From: Sitta carolinensis
Lineage: Eukaryota > Chordata > Aves > Passeriformes > Sittidae
Reading direction: 5' to 3'
Length of the DNA: 64,000 nucleotides
NCBI GenBank assembly: GCA_032173965.1
Contig: CM063288.1
Coordinates: 24,894,001-24,958,000 of the forward strand
This document shows positions 51,601 through 61,300 of this stretch, piece after piece (the stretch's first letter is position 1; every line of letters starts with the position of its first letter). The position numbers and the translations under genes are program-made. A model generated the notes under the pieces. The model searched no databases. It had not been told where the DNA came from and saw nothing but the letters and a program-made list of their open reading frames with translations.

Positions 51601-54600
51601 CTTTTTGAAACTGTAGACAATGATTTTTCATAACTGCCATTTTCCTGGCTGGGTAAGGCCAAGATATAGATATTTATTACTACACAGCTTGACTGAACAC
51701 AGCTCTGAAGTGGCAATCATAACCCCATTTAGGGAAATGGAAACACCTACTAAATGTTTTAGAGTTTCACCATTTAACAAATCCAAAGCAACACTTATGA
51801 GGAAAACCTTCCTCTGTGAAGGCAAAAGCAGCTTCAGCCCATGTTTGCTCAGAATGGGCTAGATCTTCTAAGAATGTAGTCAAATCCTATTCAGATCACA
51901 AGTGAAATGAGGGATGTTAGGCATTAATCTGTCTTCCCCATGAAACTAACACACATTTTAGTATGACTGACTTCAATTCAAAAAACTTCCAAGTCCAGAG
52001 GAGGAGGATGGCAGCAGGTCTTGTCCAGCATGCCAGTGGGGTAAGCTTGCCTTGCCGCTGTTGGCATTGCAGCCCAGCCAATTCCCGTGGTGCTAATGAG
52101 TTCTTCCTATAAATGAAAACAAAAGTATCTCCTTTAATTTAGATTTGAACTAGTAGAGCCACTTTGTGAAAATGGATTTGGGTGCTTTGCCTCAATCATA
52201 TAGGAGCTGTCTTCATTTAATGACCCACAAATGAGCTTTTCCCCACTGCTCAGCCAGTCTGCATCCCAGTGTTGGCAGCACGGAATTTGGTTATCAAGCC
52301 TAGCCTGCAAGACAAGGAAAACAGATTGGATTATAAATCCAAGAGGTGAAAATAAGTTGAAGGAATTTATCATTTTAGGTGAGTTTATCAAAAGAGACTG
52401 GTTGTCAATTAGCACTGTATCATGGCAGGGACGAATAGTCCAGAGCTGTAATTAAGCAGTGGAGCTTAAGGCATGAAGCACAGGTCTAAACATCAGGAAT
52501 CCAGATTAGCTGATGACAGCAAAAGAGATGGGGGCAGGTCCTTGGGGTCTTCAGAAGAGTCTAAATAACATCTAATTGAAGGGAGTCCCTCAGTGATGGG
52601 ATTTTCAGTGTTCTTTGACTTTCTTCTGGCCACAGCGAAAATATGATCAGGCTGAGCAATAAATATCTGTAAGTTTTCTGTTAGTACTTGCAGTGAAAAC
52701 AGACAAGCACTTTTCAAAGTGTAATACTTCTGTCTGTTCTGGGACTCTATTTTTGTTGTCAACTCTGAGACAGAAAAGGTCTTCCCTGAAGGTGTATTCA
52801 CTCCCTGTCACAATCAGGATTGTAGTACTGCACAAATACTGCAAAGCAGTAGAATAACTCTGTCTCTAGTGAGATGTGTAGAATTCTGCTATGCTAAAAG
52901 TGGAACAATTCTACTGCAGACTTGCAAATTGCCACATAGGCCAAAGATCAATTTTCTGGCCAACAAAAATATGAGCAAATACCTTGTCTGAAGGGGTGGG
53001 AATCCAAACCTCACCCCTTACCAGAATGCCTTATAAGTCTATGTGAGAGCTTTTGTCGGAAAATGCTGATTCAAGGAAACTGAATTGTTTTGATGAACTG
53101 TCTTCATTTTGATGAAAAGACACCACAGGCACCACCTTGAGTAAAGACTAGCCTTCTCTGTTCTTACTTTGCCACTCTGTCCTAGGATTTAAAGATCCTT
53201 GTCTCTTTCTGCTGGAAAGCCTGGAAATGTTATCCTTCATCCGAAGTTTCACAGTGTTTTGGTTGCCTGTGAACATGGGATTTCAGAGCTGTAATGAGCT
53301 CTCCTCCACCCCCTTACTAGCAATGTTGAACAAAGAAAAACGAGGAGGATAGGCTACAATCTTTCTTTGCTAAAGATGAGGCAGTAGAGCATTCCCTGTC
53401 TCACATCTCCTCCTCTCATTTGAAGCAATGGCTAGTAAATGAGACTTTCAAAGAGAAAACAACTTCAGCAGTTTAACAAATTCTACTGGTAATGGAGAAC
53501 CTGCTAGCCAAAAGTTTTTTTTTTTACTGTCCTACTACTAGTCCTGGCCATCTCATGCATCTCTTTGAGTTTACTTTACTCTCTGGACCACATTCATCCC
53601 AAAGGAGTATCCTGTTCAAGAGGCTGGGGTACTTCATTTCTTGTGCAGGCATGAATACAGTAAGCATAATTTGGTCCTAAATATTGTTTAAAACAGTTTC
53701 AAACACTAATTTTCTGGGCATTCTGGATCTGGTCTTCTTCCCACTTCATTTACCTTACTAACCCTTTTGAAGTCTTGCCACATGGATTAAGTAGAAAGAA
53801 TCTAGGTTTACACCACATTTTGAGGAAAAGAGGTGCAATTGTCAATTCTAACAGCCACAATGATTCTCAGGGATCTGTAAAAGACTATCCAGACCTCATG
53901 CAAGCTGAGCTTGCATAAAGACTTAAGCAGTCATATAAAAGCTTTGGCAAGTCTCTAGCTTAAAAGCCACAATTCCCTTACTCTTACTTAGGAGTCATCA
54001 TTTGAAAAGAAGGGCCTTATTTGTATAGGATGAACAAGTTTGTACAACTTTCTTGGAAGAAGCTGTCTTTCTGCATAGTCCTTGCTGTGTTTCATTGTTT
54101 GGCAGATGAGAGTACAGAGGTCTACATGTCAGAAACATTTCCTGTTTATGTACCAGTCTGGTCAATTAAAATTCAATTATACATTCATGTGACATGTTTT
54201 TTTCAGGCCATTCAAGTGCTAAGTGCCAATGCAGTGTCAAATTAGTCAGCTCCTGAGTCCTTTGAGAGATTTAAGAATCTACCACAGCTGCTAGCTAGAG
54301 AAATTACTTATTTTACTTTAAAATGATAGCAGTTCATGCTTTTAGTGTTCATTGCCCAAGGTCCAAACCCTTGAAATAGTTCAGCAAACCCACCTGCAGA
54401 CTCTTCAGGTGTCCTTGAATTAAAAAGCATATGTATAAATAATGTTCTCTTATTGGACTGCAGTGTCAATTCATAGTATTTTCACTCCATAATGTTCCCC
54501 AGGAAACTGCTTGCTATGTAAAGGATAGAATTAGATAGCCTTATGTGTACACACATGCACATAGATTTAGACTAGGCTTCTGAGCTCTGATGTTAAATCT

Positions 54601-57600
54601 TAATGATGGGCCACTGCCTCTGCTAGTATTCTGACTCTGAAGAAAAACACTCTTGATCTCATAGTTTCCCCTAGAGATCGTGTAATTATTTACATACAGG
54701 TGGCTTGCTGCAACAATAGCTCCTGTGAGAAACCGCTTCTGCAGATGGGTGGGTTTGCACTCCCTGCTAGGGAGATATGGAGAAGAGTTGCATGGGAGGA
54801 TGTGTGGTTCTGAAGCCTCATACTATATTTTATAAACAAGTGCTTTTCTCACTTTCTCCCCTCCCTTCCAGAAAACAAGATTTTAGTGGCTCAGCATCCT
54901 TTGCTCATTGTAGCTAACCAAACTGCAACTCTAGTTTGCAACTACACATACAATGGGACAGGGAAGGAATTTCGAGCTTCGCTGCACAAAGGAACAGACA
55001 GTTCAGTTGAAGTTTGCTTTATTTCATGGAACACAACCCAAATTATCAGCAACTCAAATAAAGGATTCAACTGCCAGGGGGATCGTGATAAAGACAAAGT
55101 CATCTTCAATCTTTGGAACATGAATGCCAACCAAACTGACATCTACTTCTGCAAAATTGAGGTCATGTATCCACCCCCATACGTCTACAATGAGAAGAGC
55201 AATGGGACTGTCATTCATGTGAAAGGTAAGCTGAGAAACCTCTGTAGGCCCTACACACTCCCTACACAATGGCTAGAGGCAGTTTGTTTCCTTAGAAAAA
55301 GTTGGATGGATTGCCTGGTCAAACTATATTCCTGCTCTGGACTTCCTAAGGAAGAGTTCCTAAACTGATGATCAATAAAAATGATGTATTGGAACAAGGA
55401 GTAAATAAGCAGAGATCAATGTTTTTAATATCATGTACTTAAGGTTTTCTTTTCTCTTTCCTTAAAGAGACACCCACCCAAATACAAGTGCCTCAGTCTG
55501 CAATTCCTTTGTGGATTCTGTCAACAGTGACTGGAATTCTTGCACTCTACAGTATGCTAATAACTGCAGTTTTTATTAACTACTGGGTAAGAAACTTGTA
55601 TTTTCCTTTGCTTTGTATGCTCTAGTAGTTCATTTATCAGGCTATACTTGCCATGTTTGCCACTAAGTCACTGATACCCCTTCAGTACAGGATGACAGTG
55701 TTTATTCATCCCAGCTATGTATGCACACCCATTGTGTACCCCAAAATGCTCTCCAGGTGGGCAGTCAGACCTCTGCAGTAGAGTCCTACAGCAAATAGTA
55801 ATGCCACAGTGTTGGCAGTGCCCTGCACACCAGCAATACCAGGACATCTCTCCCAGCTGAACCTGTCAGGGAAATCTAGAACTACAAGAATTTCTGGCAA
55901 AACCCTTTCAGACTATACTGACAGGCTCACCTACAATAAAACAGTCTATTGGGAGCCCTCATCCCAGGACCATCTGTACTGGTGTCTTGTGCCTATCCAG
56001 CAATTCCCTTGAGCAACCACTCTTTCTGGCAGCTTGACTGCAAGGGAGTAGGAGCACCTGGATCTCAGTAGTCCCTTGTCTGTATATCAACAGTAAGAAA
56101 GCTGAGACAGCATTATGGCTCATAAATTTTGCTTTCTAATCTCTCGGGAGTGTTGACTGGCCCAATCACATCCAGTTCTGCTCCTGGCATTAAACAGGGG
56201 CAGCAGAAGGACATTTTCCTTGACAAGTGTTAGGACTGTGATCTCCAGAGCAAATTTACACTACTTACTCCATGTGAGAAAGACTCGAATATAGAGAACT
56301 CAGTTCCTTGCGCTCTGACTTTCCCTTCTATCTTTGTTGTTAAATAGCAATTTTCAGCACAACAATTATGAGGTAGCCTGTATAAAGGGTCCAGAATCCC
56401 TGGCGGATTAAATGTTGTATGTATAGAGAAAGCCACTGTCACTGCTAGCTGAAGCTTGAGATCTGCTAAGTGTTTCACAAAAGGACACTTTCTCAATCTG
56501 TGGCTATTTCTAATGGAAAACAATCAAAGGGGGCACTGCTGCAGGAAAATGCAAAGGCCAGTTAAGTGGTTCTTCTTTGTGTCCTATTGTAGAGGCTGAC
56601 TCTGAGGAGAGCCAAGAGGATTACATGAGCAGCTGCTGGCGTTACAGTGCTGTGCTGCTGTGGCTGTGCCACAGATGATGTTATAGCTTCAAATCCATCA
56701 CTTACAATCTGAACCATTTTCTCTGTGCTAAGTTCATTTGCTACCTAATGGATTCACACTTTGCCACTAACATGTCTGCCTCCAGGAAGGGTGACAAGGC
56801 TGCATTGCCATGTGTGGTGTTTGCTGGATCAGTTTTTACCTGCTGTTATTACTGGTGGTAATATTCTTCAGGTAATATGTATTCTAATTGTGGATGTATT
56901 TAAAGAGTTGTTAAATAGAAATACAGCTGCCTAGAAAACATTGTGAATTGTAAAAATAAAAGGTCCTAATTGTGATACTTGACAGACATAGCAAGTCTGA
57001 TAATTTCCTGAAAGCAGATAAAGATTTGTCTTTTCATATGGTTCTGCCTTCCCTGAAGGAAAATTGTTTTCCATTGCAAAAGTAGCAGTCTTTGATCCTG
57101 TAGCAGCCCAATGATCACTCATGCTAGCAAAATGTCTTTCTCCCATGCAAAACTACCTCTTAGGTGAATTAAAAATCCTGTATTATGGAGATGAACACAC
57201 AGAGATAAAACTTTTGTATCTAATGCTTTACATGCATTGACTGCATTACATGGCTTAAGCAGTATGTAAGTTACATTCAACACTTTGCATATATATAACA
57301 TAAATATTAAAAAGCTTAAAATATTTCATAATAACTGCTCCATTCTGCACATAAAACATAATTCAGCCACCAGATTTTCTAATGCAAACCTCCTCCAATT
57401 CCACAGTATTATATGCATGTATACTGCAGCATATGCAACTATTTCTGTACACGGGAAGAAATTTCACTAAAAAAAAGATTACAAAAGAGGGTACGGTCAG
57501 TATTAAGGAAAAAGGTTGGAAGCACTTTACTTACCCCTGAACAATAAAGCCTTAAGCTATATAAAAAACACCAACCTTGTGCACAGCCTGCAGCAGTCAG

Positions 57601-58435
57601 AGGCTGAAATGCTGCTGTAGCCACATATTTTCTCTGTGATTTTAGGCAAATTATTTTTCCTGTCTTCTGCTACTTTTGTTTATGAAATAGCCGATGCTTC
57701 CCTTGTCTCACAGAGGCATTGTAAGCAGGAATCCAACACTGAAAAAAAAAATTTTGAGGCCCAGAAAAGGAGACATAAAAGATTAACATCAGCTCTGATT
57801 CTTTCACTCTTTGAAGGAAGGTTCAGAACAGCATATGCATTGTGTCTTACTCCTGTAAATGGTAGGAAAACCATAGTCTGGGCTGATTTTTCATGCTCTT
57901 ATTCTGTTTGAGTTAAGCTAATTTCTCTTTACCTCCTAATAAATGGGGACAGCCTTCACAGCTCAAACTCTGTTGTTTCTGCTGAATCATTCCACAGATG
58001 AGAGAGGCAAGATGATGGTGAGAGGCATCAGCTTGTATCCTTGGTGTGTAGCATTCCTTTCCCTGAAGAACTAATGCTTTAAATCTCTCACCAGATAAGC
58101 TGGAGACTTACTTTCAGGTTGGGCAAATTCCATAGATTATTTGATGAGAGCATGCGTTCTAATTCTTTTGCAAATGTATTTAAACCTGAAACTACCTGAC
58201 AAATATGCCTGCTTCCCTGAACCAGGACCTAGGGCCAGAACTGTCAGCATTTAACATGAGAGTTTTCACAGTTGTCTTCACCCTTCTCCCACAGCAAAAA
58301 TCCAAAAAGAATATATATCATCAGAGCGACTACATGAACATGACTCCCCGGCACCCACCATACCAGAAGAACAAGGGTTACCCATCCTATGCACCTACTC
58401 GAGACTACACTGCGTATCGGTCCTGGCAGCCCTGA
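48607..58435 (+). CDS. CD28: CD28, T-cell co-stimulatory receptor (4 coding exons, complete)
   Basis: Type I membrane glycoprotein of T cells. It binds CD80/CD86 on antigen-presenting cells and delivers the second activation signal through PI3K, Grb2 and Lck. Coding exons are 48607-48661, 54872-55225, 55468-55586 and 58295-58435, all with GT/AG junctions and phases 1-1-0; the total is 669 nt, giving 222 residues. Visible domains: signal peptide about 1-18; IgV domain about 20-136 with cysteines 41, 67, 86 and 112 (expected pairs 41-112 and 67-86); MYPPPY ligand loop at 117-122; short stalk 137-150; transmembrane helix about 151-173; tail with YMNM at 189-192, PRHP at 194-197 and SYAP at 207-210. 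There are six N-glycosylation sequons (N34, N42, N46, N72, N105, N129). Length matches the family (about 220). The start is the only in-frame ATG that gives a signal peptide, and it sits in a good context (caccATG). Oddity: no stalk cysteine. CTLA4 is excluded by the YMNM tail and by the overall match to CD28. Confidence 0.97.
48662..54871 (+). other. CD28: CD28 intron 1 (6210 bp)
   Basis: Bounded by a GT donor at 48662 and an AG acceptor at 54870-54871. It contains an (ATT)6 microsatellite at 48941-48959, a 12-T run followed by AATTAATT repeats at 49692-49730, and a stretch at about 53040-53128 that resembles an old sauropsid interspersed repeat. The open frames inside are under 105 codons and show no recognisable domain. 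First introns of T-cell co-receptor genes often hold enhancers, but none can be assigned here. Confidence 0.9.
53040..53128. mobile_element. Possible old sauropsid repeat remnant in CD28 intron 1
   Basis: GTCGGAAAATGCTGATTC followed by TTTTGATGAAC and TTCATTTTGATGAAAAG resembles the repeated TTTTGATGAAA-rich core of a sauropsid interspersed repeat. The similarity is modest and low in complexity. Confidence 0.3.
54872..55225 (+). CDS. CD28: CD28 coding exon 2 (IgV domain with MYPPPY loop)
   Basis: A 354-nt exon in 1-1 phase, as expected for an Ig-domain module. It is preceded by a strong polypyrimidine tract and CAG acceptor (54861-54871) and followed by GTAAG at 55226. It encodes residues 19-136, including all four Ig cysteines, the 'FRASLHKG' stretch shared with mammalian CD28, the DIYFCKIE F-strand and the B7-binding MYPPPY loop. 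The completed codon 19 (G+AA) gives Glu, so the mature chain probably starts ENKILVAQ, close to the NKILVKQ start of human CD28. Confidence 0.97.
55226..55467 (+). other. CD28: CD28 intron 2 (242 bp, in-frame read-through and AATAAA)
   Basis: A very short intron between the Ig and transmembrane exons. The exon 2 frame stays open across the donor for 47 codons (to TGA at 55366-55368), and AATAAA lies at 55374-55379. A T-rich stretch at about 55420-55428 (ATGTTTTTAAT) could act as the downstream element. The splice sites themselves are normal, so the membrane form should be the default product. Confidence 0.9.
55374..55379 (+). terminator. CD28: Candidate intronic poly(A) signal in CD28 intron 2
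   Basis: A canonical AATAAA 5 nt after the read-through stop codon, with a T-rich stretch about 40 nt downstream. Cleavage 10-30 nt later would fall before the exon 3 acceptor and yield a transcript without transmembrane or tail exons. Use of the site is not demonstrable from sequence. Confidence 0.45.
55468..55586 (+). CDS. CD28: CD28 coding exon 3 (stalk and transmembrane helix)
   Basis: Encodes residues 137-176. The acceptor is the AG at 55466-55467 behind a pyrimidine-rich tract; using it restores Glu137-Thr-Pro, as in chicken CD28 (recalled). The stalk is short and has no cysteine. The helix from about Leu151 to Ile173 contains Tyr164 and Thr169 in a YxxxxT arrangement, the motif known in the mammalian CD28 transmembrane helix. 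The donor is TGG/GTAAGA at 55586/55587. Confidence 0.95.
55587..58294 (+). other. CD28: CD28 intron 3 (2708 bp)
   Basis: Donor GTAAGA at 55587, acceptor CCCACAG ending at 58294. No exon-like sequence was recognised inside. The last 90 bp before exon 4 are open in the exon 4 frame, with ATG codons at 58205 and 58256. AATAAA motifs occur (for example at about 57542) but without a linked open frame. Confidence 0.9.
58295..58435 (+). CDS. CD28: CD28 coding exon 4 (cytoplasmic signalling tail)
   Basis: Encodes residues 177-222 and TGA (58433-58435), behind the acceptor CCCACAG at 58288-58294. The tail begins with a basic stop-transfer stretch (QKSKK), then carries SDYMNM (PI3K/Grb2 SH2 site at Tyr189), the proline motif PRHP, and the distal SYAPTRDY segment followed by AYRS, which is the end of the mammalian tail plus WQP. 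The first proline of the mammalian PYAP motif is a serine here. Confidence 0.96.
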   Translation, partial: QKSKKNIYHQSDYMNMTPRHPPYQKNKGYPSYAPTRDYTAYRSWQP

Positions 58436-61300
58436 GCCCAGCAGGAGCCTCGGGTGCTTCCAGGCAGTCATTCGCTCCACGGCGTGGAAGGACAGGCTCG
58501 TTTTCTCATCATGTTTGTTGCTATTGATCACCTACACCATAGCAAATATTAACTAAACTTTGATCTACTAAAAGAAAATCCAGACCAACAAACCAATAGA
58601 AAAAAGGGGGGAGGAGGGGGGAAAGTAAAAAAAGAATTTTTCTCCATGATGCCTGAAAAATGAGGCCCAGATTATGTTGAGGGTTGTCAGTAGATAAGAT
58701 GGAAAGATGGCGTCAAACCTCAGAGCTGGTTTATTCCTAACACTTATGGTTTTGCTCAGCTGTTGGAAGGAGCAGAACTTCTGATGTTCTCCAATAACTA
58801 CTGCCTTAGATTTAACCCTTAATTTCCTTCCACGTATGTATAATCCTGAGATTGTTGCTGTAAAACCTGGCAAAATGTAAAAAATAATCTTTTTTTCTCT
58901 ACAAGACCAGGACACAGTTTGAAGTTCAAAACATGCTTAAAAGAGGAAAAGGTCAGTCAGAAGGCATCCAAGGTATTAGGCTATGGAACAAATGATCTGA
59001 CAGGACAAATTAAGCTGATATAAAACTAGCAAATCTTCAACATGTGAGTCCTTAGGCTGGACACTTTGTAGATGTTCATAAGGCCATCTGCAGTCATGAC
59101 CAAACAACTCCACAGACTTTCATGAAAAAGCAAGCAACCTGAAGACAAAATCAAGACAAGTGGGAGAGGAAGAAAGATCTGTTTTCACCATGAACAATAC
59201 CATTCCTTTTTTGTTTGCCTTCTGCATCAAGGGAATGCAAAGCATTAGAAGCATTAGAAGACAGAGAGCTCAGATTTTGAGAATATTTTTTTTTTTTTTT
59301 TGAATTTGAGAATTCAGAAGCTATTCAACTGAGTTCTCCTGAAAATTCATGCACATCTTCTGGCACCTAGGTTGTACCTGAGCTCTTTCAAAAATCTGGG
59401 TCAATTTATGAGCAACTAAAGACCACTTGAACTTTTTTTCCCATAAGGGTCCAGTTTTGGGGTGTGAGAGGATTCTTCATTCCTAGCATTGTAAATTGGA
59501 CCAGCTAGTTCTCAGACATCTGCAGGATCTGCTCTGGGCACTTTGAGGAACTTTGCGTTATCTGGAAGTTACTTTTCTCTCCAAAGATATTCTTCAGGAC
59601 TGCTCCCTGCCAGAACTGGACAAAGCCTTTAGTAAAACATGATCCATTCTTTCAATCTAGTATATATACAATAAGAGGCCATCCTAAATTGTAGTTGGGG
59701 TTGCCTTTGCATAAAATCTCTCTTCATACTGAGGAGACAAGGTTTATTTTATAAAGACTACTGAATAAAAAATTAGAAGAAAAAAACCCCCATATTCCCA
59801 CCTTTAAATAAAATTTGGATTATACAACATTTAATTTCCTTCAAGTTGGATAAGAAGATTCTTTCTCTCTTTGAGGAGACAGGACAAAAGTAGAGATGTG
59901 GAAGCATGACAACAATCTACTTTGATGTCTCAAGCCAAGAAAACAACTTTGACACTTCCAAATTAGAAGTTTTATTTGAGTTTGCTGACTGAGCCCTAAG
60001 CCTTCCACTCTGAGTCTTATAGCACCATGAACCATGTTCCTGGAGGGTGCTGTGCCACCTCTGAGCAGCAGAGAGGTGCCCCCTGCCCCAGCCAGGGACA
60101 GCAGAGCCCTGATGGCAATGGTAAGCAAGGCCTAAGAGGCAGTGCTGAGCCTTCAGCATGAGAAGCCAGCCATGGACCCAGCAGGCCCTGAAAACCTCGG
60201 TTTGGTTCAGTTCAGCAAACTCAAAAGCTTATGATTGAACCGAAGAACTTCAAAACAAAGTCTTATTTATTTCTTCTCCTTTCCCCTCACCACGTGCACA
60301 AACACTCCAAGGCTGACATTTTTCCATATACACATATATGGTACACATAGACCACATACAGTTTTTACACTCTTTTCTTGAAAAGCCCTCATGGCATGTT
60401 TGTAGTGCAGCTGAGGCAGCAAGGAACACGTGCACAGAAGAGAGGGGAGGGAGCCAGGCAGGACACATGGGCGTTGCTGCATGCTCCCAGCCTGGCCCTG
60501 ACAGTGGGATGCTAATGCCTTGCCACCTCCCTCTTCACCTGGGGGGTAGATATGAAAGATCCTGTGCTGGGGCACCCAGCCACTCCCCGCAGAGAGCAGC
60601 AGGCTGAGCACGGCTCTGTCAGGGTATGGCACTGTCTCACCAGGCTCCAGTCTGTCGCTGTATGACATAATGACATGAACGATCACGATGTGCTGTGGAA
60701 AATCACAACTTCTAGTGCAAGTATAAGGTGAGATGGCAAATATGTATCAAACCACGAAATAGAATAAATGTTCTTTGCATAAACTACATATATACATTTT
60801 AGGTATAGATGTATCTATTTCATTGCCTCTATATTCCCTAGAGTTTTATTATACTTTTTGCAATCTCCTTTTAAAATTATTAAATAGATACAGTAAATTA
60901 AATCTTGAATGAGTGTATTAGGCCGGAGGCTAGTCAGAGGAAAATGTTACTTTCTAAAACAAATATGGGTATAATTTGTTTTCCTTCCCCTAACACTTTT
61001 GTACTTTACATATTTAAAACATACTGGTAGCTCCCAGTGGAACATCTGCAACAAGTATTAACTCGTTTGACTGACCAAAATGGAAGTGGGATACAGGGAA
61101 ATATCCTAAATGTAAAATGAAAAAATGAGGAGAATCAGGACATGAGAAGCCCCAGCACTGTGTTAAAATGGACGTTGTTGTTATATTAAAGCTCTACAGG
61201 GACATGAATTACAGACTGTTGGAGATGGGATACCAGTAAATTCCTTTTATCCACCACTGTAAAGGACTAAAATAAAGTGTTTGCAGAGAAGCAAGCCAGT
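58436..61300 (+). other. CD28: CD28 3' UTR (3' end uncertain) with multiple poly(A) signals
   Basis: Sequence after the CD28 stop codon. Canonical AATAAA hexamers lie at 59764, 59807, 60763 and 61271, so UTR lengths of about 1.35, 1.4, 2.3 or 2.85 kb are possible. The pair at 59764 and 59807 is the most compact candidate. A 16-T run (59286-59301) lies inside. A TTATTTATTT AU-rich motif at about 60263-60272 is of the type linked with cytokine-like mRNA instability. Which end is used needs transcript data. Confidence 0.6.
59764..59812 (+). terminator. CD28: Paired AATAAA poly(A) signals, likely CD28 3' end
   Basis: Two canonical hexamers 43 nt apart (59764-59769 and 59807-59812) in an A-rich setting, about 1.33 kb after the stop codon. 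These are the first AATAAA motifs after the CDS, hence the default prediction for the CD28 mRNA end. Confidence 0.5.

Noticed and set aside
54886..55368. Independent gene starting at a GTG/internal codon inside exon 2
   Set aside because: It is the CD28 Ig exon read through into intron 2; the real start is in exon 1. The read-through itself is reported as a possible isoform.
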